Source: Streptomyces sp. CB02959
GTDB taxonomy: Bacteria; Actinomycetota; Actinomycetes; Streptomycetales; Streptomycetaceae
DNA length: 64,000 nucleotides
Direction of reading: 5' to 3'
Assembly (NCBI RefSeq): GCF_002803155.1
Contig: NZ_NNBP01000005.1
Location: 124,001 to 188,000, forward strand
How positions within the stretch are numbered: position 1 is the first letter of the stretch; every line of letters starts with the position of its first letter. The notes beneath the pieces are model-generated. The model was not told where the DNA came from. It saw only the letters and a program-made list of their open reading frames with translations, and made no database searches. This document shows positions 58,297-64,000 of this stretch, piece after piece. The translations under genes and the position numbers were made by a program.

Positions 58297-59418
58297 TCAG
58301 CGCACCACGGTGCCCGGCGGCGCGCCCAGCAGGTCCAGCTCCGCGCGGGTCGGCGCGCCCTCCCAGTCGCCCGTGGAGGCGGCCGCGAACGCACCGGTGG
58401 TGGCCGCCCGCGCCAGCCGCCCGGCGAGGTCCGCGCCGTCCAGCAGCGCCGAGAGGTAGCCCGCGGTGAAGGCGTCGCCGGCGCCCACCGGGTCCACCGC
58501 CCGGACCGGGACGGCGGGCTGGTGGCGGGGGCCGCCGTCCCCGGCGTAGGCCGTCGCGCCGTCCGCGCCGTGCGTCACCACCACCTCGCGGACCCCCAGG
58601 GCCAGCAGCCGGGCCGCGTCCTCGTCGGTGCCGCCGGCCGGTCCGGGCAGGCACAGCGCCAGCTCGTCGTCGGAGGCGATCAGCACGTCCACCGAGGGGA
58701 GCCAGTCCCGCAGCACCTCGGTGGCCTCGGCGGCGGTCCACAGCCGGGCGCGGAAGTTGACGTCCAGGCAGACGAGCGTGGCGTGCCGGCGGGCCAGGCG
58801 GAGGGCGTGCCCGGCCGTCGCGCGGGCCACCGGGCCCAGCGCCGGGGTGATGCCGGTCAGATGCAGCACCCGCGGCGGCCCGGCGGCGTAGGCGCGTGCG
58901 ACGGCGGCCGCCGCGGGCCGGGAGCCGGCCGAGCCGGTGCGGTAGTAGTGCACCCGGGTGACCTCCGGCAGCCGCGGCTCGAAGAGGATCAGGCCGGTGG
59001 GCGCGTCCGGGTCGCGGGTGGCGCCGGACACCTCGACGTCCTCGGCCCGCAGCGTCCGCAGTACCAGTTCCCCCGCCTCGTCCGCGCCGACCGCGCCGGT
59101 CCAGTGGACGCGGTGGCCGAGCCGGGCCAGGCCGATCGCGACATTGCTCTCCGCGCCGGCGACCGAGACCCGTAGCGTCCCGCCGAGCTTCAGGGGCCCG
59201 CTGCCGCGCAGCGCCACCATGGTCTCGCCGAAGGTGAGCACGTCCGGGCCGGCGGGTCGGGCCGGTGTCCCGGTGCCGACCGCTGTCCCGGCGTCGGCCG
59301 GTATGCCGGTGCCGTCGTGTGCGGTGGCGTCGTCGTGTGCGGTGGCGTCCACCTGTCCTCCCCTGGGCCGTGCGAACGGTGCGTGCGCGTCACTTGGCAC
59401 GCGGTGGGTGGTGCTCAT
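58297..59418 (-). CDS. PfkB-family sugar kinase, 2-keto-3-deoxygluconate kinase-like
   Basis: 373 residues from the ATG at 59418. The first 50 residues are a low-complexity extension (THDD-, GTG-rich). The kinase proper starts near DVLTFGETMVALRG. PfkB signatures: GGTLRVSVAGAESNVAIGLARLGH and the catalytic DPVGAGDAFTAGYLSALLDG. ATP-dependent phosphorylation of KDG or a similar sugar acid. Lies downstream of the dehydratase gene, forming a short catabolic unit. Confidence 0.88.
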   Translation of the reverse strand: MSTTHRVPSDAHAPFARPRGGQVDATAHDDATAHDGTGIPADAGTAVGTGTPARPAGPDVLTFGETMVALRGSGPLKLGGTLRVSVAGAESNVAIGLARLGHRVHWTGAVGADEAGELVLRTLRAEDVEVSGATRDPDAPTGLILFEPRLPEVTRVHYYRTGSAGSRPAAAAVARAYAAGPPRVLHLTGITPALGPVARATAGHALRLARRHATLVCLDVNFRARLWTAAEATEVLRDWLPSVDVLIASDDELALCLPGPAGGTDEDAARLLALGVREVVVTHGADGATAYAGDGGPRHQPAVPVRAVDPVGAGDAFTAGYLSALLDGADLAGRLARAATTGAFAAASTGDWEGAPTRAELDLLGAPPGTVVR

Positions 59419-59432
59419 CGATTGCGGGCCCC

Positions 59433-59547
59433 TCACCGTCTTCTGGATCAGTCACCGTCTTCTGGATCTCTCACCGTCTTCCGGGTCCGTCACTGTCTTC
59501 CGGATCCCTCACCGTCCCCCCGGGTCCCTCACCGTCGTCCCGATCCG
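59433..59547. repeat. Six tandem 19-20-bp units
   Basis: Units starting TCACCGTC at 59433, 59452, 59471, 59490 (TCACTGTC), 59509 and 59529, consensus TCACCGTCTTCCGGATCCC. A seventh partial unit holds the dehydratase stop codon. It fills the whole spacer between the dehydratase and kinase genes. A minisatellite likely to vary in copy number. Confidence 0.85.
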
Positions 59548-60708
59548 TCACCATTCGGCGAACGCGCCGTCCTCGTACCGCCAGACCGGGTTCCGCCAGG
59601 TGTGCCCGCCCGCCGCGTCCGCCGCGCGGACCGCCGCCTCGTCCACCTCCACCCCGAGCCCCGGGCGGTCGGTCCGCGGCAGCGCGCCGCGGACGAAGCG
59701 GAACGGCGCGGTGTCGACGACGTAGTCCAGCAGCTCGGCGTCCCGGTGGTAGTGGATGCCCAGGGACTGCTCCTGGATGAGGAAGTTCGGGGTGGTGAAG
59801 GCCACTTGGAGGCTGGCGGCGAGGGCGACCGGGCCGAGCGGGCAGTGCGGGGCGAGATGGGCCCCGTAGGTCTCCGCCAGGGCGGCGATCCGGCGCAGCT
59901 CGGAGATCCCGCCGGCGTGCGAGACGTCGGGCTGCACGACCGCGACCCCGGCCTGGAGCGGAGCCAGGAACTCGCGGCGGGTGAAGAGGCGTTCGCCGAG
60001 TGCGAGCGGGATGCCGGACGCGGCGACGAGGCCGGGGAGGGCCTGCGGATGGTCGGGGAGGACGGGCTCCTCGACGAACATCGGCGCGTGTTCCGCCAGC
60101 AGCGGCAGCAGCCGGCGGGCAGCGGCAGGGGAGACGCGGCCATGGAAGTCGAGGGCGAAGTCCCGCTCGTCACCGAGGACTTCACGGGCGGTCTCGGCGC
60201 GCCGCAGACAGGCACGCACCTCGGCGCGGGTCGCCAGCGGGGACATCCGCCCGCAGCCGTTCATCTTGACGGCGGTGAAGCCCGCCTCGACCTGCTCGGC
60301 CAGCGCGTCCCGGATCTCCGCCGGCTCGTCGCCACCGACCCAGGCGTAGGCCCGCACCCGGTCGCGGACCGGCCCGCCCAGCAGTTGGTGGACGGGGAGC
60401 CCGCAGTGCTTCCCCTTGATGTCCCACAGCGCCTGGTCCAGGCCGGCGACGGCGGAGGAGAGCACCGGGCCGCCGCGGTAGAAGCCCCCCTTGGTCAGCA
60501 CCTGCCAGTGGTCCTCGATGCGCGCCGGGTCCTGTCCGAGCAGGTATTCCGCCAGTACCGCCACCGCCGCCCGGACCGGCTCGGCCCGCCCCTCGACCAC
60601 CGGCTCGCCCCAGCCCACCACGCCCTGGTCGGTCTCCACCCGGACGAACAGCCAGCGCGGCGGCGCGAGGAAGGTCTCGATACGGGTGATCTCCAGGGCG
60701 TCGGCCAT
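59548..60708 (-). CDS. Enolase-superfamily sugar-acid dehydratase (galactonate dehydratase-type)
   Basis: 386 residues from the ATG at 60708. Mandelate-racemase-like barrel with AVKMNGCG, metal ligands in FALDFHGR, FVEEPVLPD and LGERLFTR, and the catalytic-base segment VQPDVSHAGGISE and APHCPLGPVALAAS. Converts an aldonate to a 2-keto-3-deoxy acid, the substrate type of the adjacent kinase. Confidence 0.88.
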   Translation of the reverse strand: MADALEITRIETFLAPPRWLFVRVETDQGVVGWGEPVVEGRAEPVRAAVAVLAEYLLGQDPARIEDHWQVLTKGGFYRGGPVLSSAVAGLDQALWDIKGKHCGLPVHQLLGGPVRDRVRAYAWVGGDEPAEIRDALAEQVEAGFTAVKMNGCGRMSPLATRAEVRACLRRAETAREVLGDERDFALDFHGRVSPAAARRLLPLLAEHAPMFVEEPVLPDHPQALPGLVAASGIPLALGERLFTRREFLAPLQAGVAVVQPDVSHAGGISELRRIAALAETYGAHLAPHCPLGPVALAASLQVAFTTPNFLIQEQSLGIHYHRDAELLDYVVDTAPFRFVRGALPRTDRPGLGVEVDEAAVRAADAAGGHTWRNPVWRYEDGAFAEW

Positions 60709-60820
60709 GGCGCGGGGACCGTCCTTCCGTCGCGGTTTCCGTCGAGCGGCGTCCACCCCTCTCCCTACCCGCGCCCGGCGGCCCCGGCCCCTTCCCGGCC
60801 GGTCGCGTCCCCGCCCCGCC

Positions 60821-61525
60821 CTACGGATGCTCGCGCGCCGACTTGTCGAGCAGTTCCAGCATCGCCATGTACGCGCCGTCCACGTCCCGGTCCCGGACGG
60901 CTTCGGCCACCGCCGCGTGCACGGCGTGCGGATGCACGAAGGCGCCGCCGGAGGCGTACACGTCCCGGCCGCGCTGGATGATCACCGGCACGATCACCCG
61001 GTGCATCTGCGCGTAGAAGCGGTTGTTGGAGGCGAGCAGCATCGCGGTGTGGAAGGAGGCGTCGGCGCGGACCAGCAGCACGGGGTCGTCCTCGGTCGCG
61101 GACATCGCGCTCAGTGCGGCGCTGAGGGCTTCCAGGTCGTCGTCGGTACGGCGCTCCGCGGCCAGGGCGGAGGCCGCCGGCTCGATGGACCGGCGGAGTT
61201 CGAGCACGTCGGCGAAGAAGTCGGACGAGGCGCCGGCCGCCAGCTTCCAGCGCAGCACGTCGGAGTCGAGGAGGTTCCACTCCTCACGGGGGCGGACGTA
61301 GGTGCCGTGGTTCTGACGGGTGGCGAGCAGCCCCTTGGCGGTCAGTACCTTCACCGCCTCGCGCAGTACGGTCTGGCTGACGTCCAGCTCCGCCACCAGC
61401 TCGGTCATGGCGAGGATGTCCCCCTCGCCGTAACGGCCCTCGCAGATCCGCTTGGCAAGCACCTCGACGGCCGCTCCGTGCCGCCCGTGGCCCGCGTACG
61501 AGGTGGGATTCCCCAACTGCCCCAT
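60821..61525 (-). CDS. GntR-family regulator with FCD ligand domain
   Basis: 234 residues from MGQLGNPTSYAGHGRHGAAVEVL. Winged helix LAMTELVAELDVSQTVLREAVKVLTAKGLLATRQNHGTYV, then an all-helical FCD domain with metal ligands in DASFHTAMLLASNNRFY and HPHAVHAAVAEAV. Upstream in the same direction as the dehydratase and kinase genes and probably their repressor, sensing the sugar acid. Confidence 0.9.
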   Translation of the reverse strand: MGQLGNPTSYAGHGRHGAAVEVLAKRICEGRYGEGDILAMTELVAELDVSQTVLREAVKVLTAKGLLATRQNHGTYVRPREEWNLLDSDVLRWKLAAGASSDFFADVLELRRSIEPAASALAAERRTDDDLEALSAALSAMSATEDDPVLLVRADASFHTAMLLASNNRFYAQMHRVIVPVIIQRGRDVYASGGAFVHPHAVHAAVAEAVRDRDVDGAYMAMLELLDKSAREHP

Positions 61526-61736
61526 GGTCGCTCCCAGGTACCCGGTACCCCCGCGCTGCCCCCGCACTCCTCATCCCCGCGCCCCGGCGGTCCGCCCCGC
61601 GGTGGGCCGCCGCCCCGCAGCCGCCGGGCGCACCGGGCACACGACCCCGCCTCGGTACGCCCCGACGTCCTGCCGTCTCGTTTACCGGCTCCTACCGCCC
61701 GGACCGCTCCCCCCGCGCCGCGACTCCTTCCACGCG
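61526..61736. other. Gap upstream of GntR gene
   Basis: No gene supported. Probably the GntR promoter and the 3' end region of the DUF4383 gene. Confidence 0.4.
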
Positions 61737-62528
61737 TCACAACTCCTCGGAGCTGCCGGCCGGGGGCGCTCCGCCGGGGCGCGTGCCCTTCTTCGTGCTC
61801 ACCGCCCCCGCACCCGTGCCCGCTTCGGCGTGCGCACCGGTGTGCCGGGGGTGCGGGCCGGTGAGGCTGGTGCCGGGGCCGAGCGAGCCGAGCCCACCGT
61901 GCCAGGCGCCCTGCATCCGCACCCGTGCCGACTGCCGCCCGGCCGTCATTCCGGACACCGGGTGCAGTTCCCCGCGCTCGAAGCGTTCGGCCTCCTCCGG
62001 GTGCCGGGCGCGCCAGTAGGGGTTGTCGTGCGACAGACCGCCGCTGACCCGCCCGTACATCCCGAACACCAGCAGCAACAGCCCCACCACGAAGCTGAAG
62101 AGCACGTTCTGGATCTTGAAGGCGAGGAAGTTGGAGTCGGTCTGCAGCAGCGCGAGGTTCACGAAACCGCTCAGCAGGAACAGCCCGCCGAGCACGATGT
62201 TGAGAGTGGAGGCGAAATTCCCGCCGATCACCATCCCGGCGAAGAGCAGCGCCCCGACGACGATCGAGAGCACGCTGAGCGCGCCGTTGGTGTTGAGCCC
62301 GGCCGCGGTCGAACCGCCGGTGTCGAAGAACCCGATGTTGTGGGTCAGGCCGAGAGTGCCGAACGCGACCAGCACCAGCCCCATCACGCCCGCGCCGATG
62401 CGGTAGACCCGGCTCAGCCGGTGGTCCACGGGCAGGTGCTCGTTGATCTGGGTGTGCCGCCGCTTGAACCGGCGGAGGGGGTTCGCGGGCTTGTGCAGCA
62501 CGTGGCCAGGTGCACCGGTAGCAGCCAT
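61737..62528 (-). CDS. DUF4383 membrane protein
   Basis: 263 residues from the ATG at 62528. Four membrane segments between about 48 and 160 (GAGVMGLVLVAFGTLGL; ALSVLSIVVGALLFAGMVIGG; TLNIVLGGLFLLSGFVNLALL; NVLFSFVVGLLLLVFGMYGR), then a polar C-terminal tail of about 100 residues. A conserved actinobacterial family of unknown function. Confidence 0.85.
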   Translation of the reverse strand: MAATGAPGHVLHKPANPLRRFKRRHTQINEHLPVDHRLSRVYRIGAGVMGLVLVAFGTLGLTHNIGFFDTGGSTAAGLNTNGALSVLSIVVGALLFAGMVIGGNFASTLNIVLGGLFLLSGFVNLALLQTDSNFLAFKIQNVLFSFVVGLLLLVFGMYGRVSGGLSHDNPYWRARHPEEAERFERGELHPVSGMTAGRQSARVRMQGAWHGGLGSLGPGTSLTGPHPRHTGAHAEAGTGAGAVSTKKGTRPGGAPPAGSSEEL

Positions 62529-62733
62529 GTCCGGCCTCCTTCGCACAGATGAGCCGCCTGGGCCGTACTCACTCCAGAACTCCAGCATCCGCCACGGGGG
62601 CATTTCATGCCATAGCGGGCAAGGTGAGGCGGGTGGTGCGGGCGGGGCCACAGGACCCGGCCCCCGGCCGCACAGCCCTTGGCCGCACAGCCCTTGGCCT
62701 TACAGAGCCCTTGGCCCTACCGCCCCGCCGTCG

Positions 62734-63996
62734 TCACCGACCGCCCGGCGCCCCGCCCCGCGCGTCCCGGATCTCCTGCACCACCCGGGCCGCCGTCTCC
62801 CGCACCGCTTCGGTCTCGGTCAGGAAGTGCCACCAGTCCGGATGCCGCCCCTCCAGGCCCGCGACCGCGCGGTCCAGCCGCGCCACCGCCTCGTCCAGCG
62901 GCCCGGCGTGCCGCGGGTCGGGCGTGCTGCGCCCGGACATCGCCAGCCGCTGCGCATCCCGGACGGCGAAGCGGGTCCGCTCGACCTCCTGCTCCCGGTC
63001 GGCCGCCACCGCGTCCAGCCGCCGCAGCCGGTCACCGGCCGCCGACACCGCCTCGTCGGTGGTGTTGAGCAGCGCCCGCACCGTCGCCAGCCGGCTGGTG
63101 GCGTCCGCCCAGCGCTGCTCCGCGCGGGCCTGCCCGGCCTCCTGGAGCGCGGCCCGCGCCCGTCCGACCGATTCCACCGCCTGCTCCGGCACCTTCTGAA
63201 GGTCCTGCCAGCACGCCGCGCTGTACCGCCGCCGCAACTCACTGAGGACCGGGGCGACCTGCTGGGCACGGGTGGTGATGGCCTCCGCACGGGTCCGCAG
63301 CGACACCAGCCGCTTGTCGATCTCCGCGGCGGTCGCCGGCAGCCGCTCCGCCTCCGACCGGATCGCCCCGGCCTGCCGCTGCACCTCCTCCGCACGCTGG
63401 ATCGTGGCCGGTACGCCGTGCTGCCCGGCCCCTTGGTTCAGCTTGGTCAGCTCCGGCCCGAGCGCCGCCAACCGGGCCGCGAGGTCGTCCGCCTGCAGCC
63501 CTTCCCCCCGGACCGCGTCCAGCGCGTTGCTCGCCCCCAGCAGCGCCTGCCGGGCCTGCTCCACCGCCGGGGCCACCCGCGCCAGCTGGGTCTCGGCGTT
63601 CTGCAGCAGCGGCGTGAGGCTCTGCGCGAACCAGTCCAGCTCCCCGCGGACCCGCTCCAGCTCTTCCCGCGCCCGGGTCAGATCGGCCCGGGCCCGCGCC
63701 AGCGCGGCACCGTCGATGTCGTCCCGATCGAGATCATGGGAGTCGACCGCGGTGATGTACCCCTGGCTGACCTGGTCGATCCGCTGCCCGAAGCTCTCGT
63801 ACTCCACCGCGGCCTGGCGGGCCCGCTGGGAATCGTCGACGGCGGTGATCGTCTCCACCGAGATCCGCAGGTCCCGGTGTGCGGTGTCGAGCTCGTAGAA
63901 CGCCGCCGCCGCGGCGTCCTTGGCGGCCTGCGCATCGGCCCGATGGCTCTCCCCGCGCCCGAACCAGCGCCGGGTGCCGCCCCCGGCGAACGCCAT
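62734..63996 (-). CDS. Long coiled-coil protein, unknown
   Basis: 420 residues, starting close to the right window edge (MAFAGGGTRRWFGRGESH); the true start could lie further right. Almost entirely helical, rich in Ala, Arg, Glu and Gln with heptads (LTRAREELERVRGELDWFAQSL; AEEVQRQAGAIRSEAERLPATAAEIDKRL). No membrane segment. Probably a scaffold or partner of genes outside the window. Confidence 0.75.
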   Translation of the reverse strand: MAFAGGGTRRWFGRGESHRADAQAAKDAAAAAFYELDTAHRDLRISVETITAVDDSQRARQAAVEYESFGQRIDQVSQGYITAVDSHDLDRDDIDGAALARARADLTRAREELERVRGELDWFAQSLTPLLQNAETQLARVAPAVEQARQALLGASNALDAVRGEGLQADDLAARLAALGPELTKLNQGAGQHGVPATIQRAEEVQRQAGAIRSEAERLPATAAEIDKRLVSLRTRAEAITTRAQQVAPVLSELRRRYSAACWQDLQKVPEQAVESVGRARAALQEAGQARAEQRWADATSRLATVRALLNTTDEAVSAAGDRLRRLDAVAADREQEVERTRFAVRDAQRLAMSGRSTPDPRHAGPLDEAVARLDRAVAGLEGRHPDWWHFLTETEAVRETAARVVQEIRDARGGAPGGR

Positions 63997-64000
63997 CGGC

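Noticed and set aside
59433..59547. Tandem repeats considered as CRISPR
   Set aside because: Units are directly adjacent with no spacers and no cas genes are present.

Overview
This window is high-GC actinobacterial DNA, almost certainly from a Streptomyces chromosome. GTG starts and 4-nt start/stop overlaps are common, and the host genes (homodimeric aceE, DUF3052, AhpE-type peroxiredoxin, several TerD paralogues, DUF475, StiP/PRTase) are typical of that genus. A complete 41.2-kb siphovirus-like prophage occupies 2003-43181. Host DNA flanks it at 1-2002 and 43182-64000.

Left host arm: the end of a DHA2-type MFS exporter, a strong terminator, and the 5' part of a secreted I36-type peptidase inhibitor gene. 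The prophage splits this inhibitor gene. Its last 17 codons lie at 43177-43230, and joining the two halves across the shared TGGGT restores an in-frame 143-residue protein. This fixes attL (2003-2007) and attR (43177-43181) exactly and shows that integration was by the large serine integrase at 41472-43127.

Prophage, read from right to left (the direction of nearly all phage genes): integrase; plus-strand immunity-repressor candidate facing a minus-strand Cro-like gene across a 225-bp switch region; early and replication genes (exonuclease-fold protein, replication-initiator-like protein, zinc-ribbon proteins, DUF2637 membrane protein, DNA methyltransferase); a PycTM/SLATT-like membrane protein and unknown genes; HNH nuclease; small and large terminase; portal, MuF-like head protein, scaffold, capsid; a glycosyltransferase; head-tail connectors; tail tube, tail chaperones, tape measure, distal tail and tip proteins; endolysin; holin; terminator. 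The large terminase gene is frameshifted inside its Walker A motif, so the prophage may be unable to package DNA. Three transcription units run against the late operon (18759-19802, 28703-28819, 29567-30321), and each encodes a predicted membrane protein. They look like lysogeny-expressed morons.

The most interesting part lies between the late-operon terminator (10192-10224) and attL: about 8 kb of cargo. It holds a compact minus-strand lasso-peptide operon: precursor gene 5097-5246, intergenic hairpin, cyclase 3327-5012, McjB-sized B protein 2707-3330, GNAT acetyltransferase 2156-2710. The precursor is not in the supplied list of long ORFs. I found it by reading the minus strand directly. 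It fits the actinobacterial leader pattern and predicts a 16-residue core with a Gly1-Glu8 ring and one lysine at position 10, a plausible target of the GNAT. The rest of the cargo is a regulator locus (XRE-TPR regulator plus GNAT on plus, six small genes on minus) with a 14-bp palindromic candidate operator.

Right host arm: aceE, DUF3052, peroxiredoxin, then a tellurium/stress (Ter) module (two TerD, DUF475, a further Ter-domain protein, TerD with a proline-rich tail, HpcH/citrate-lyase-like protein, a PRTase-TRSP-StiP fusion, HAD hydrolase), an O-methyltransferase, an FmdB zinc ribbon, a sugar-acid catabolism group (KDG-type kinase, galactonate-dehydratase-type enzyme, GntR/FCD regulator), a DUF4383 membrane protein and a long coiled-coil protein at the window edge. 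No tRNA, rRNA or CRISPR array was seen.
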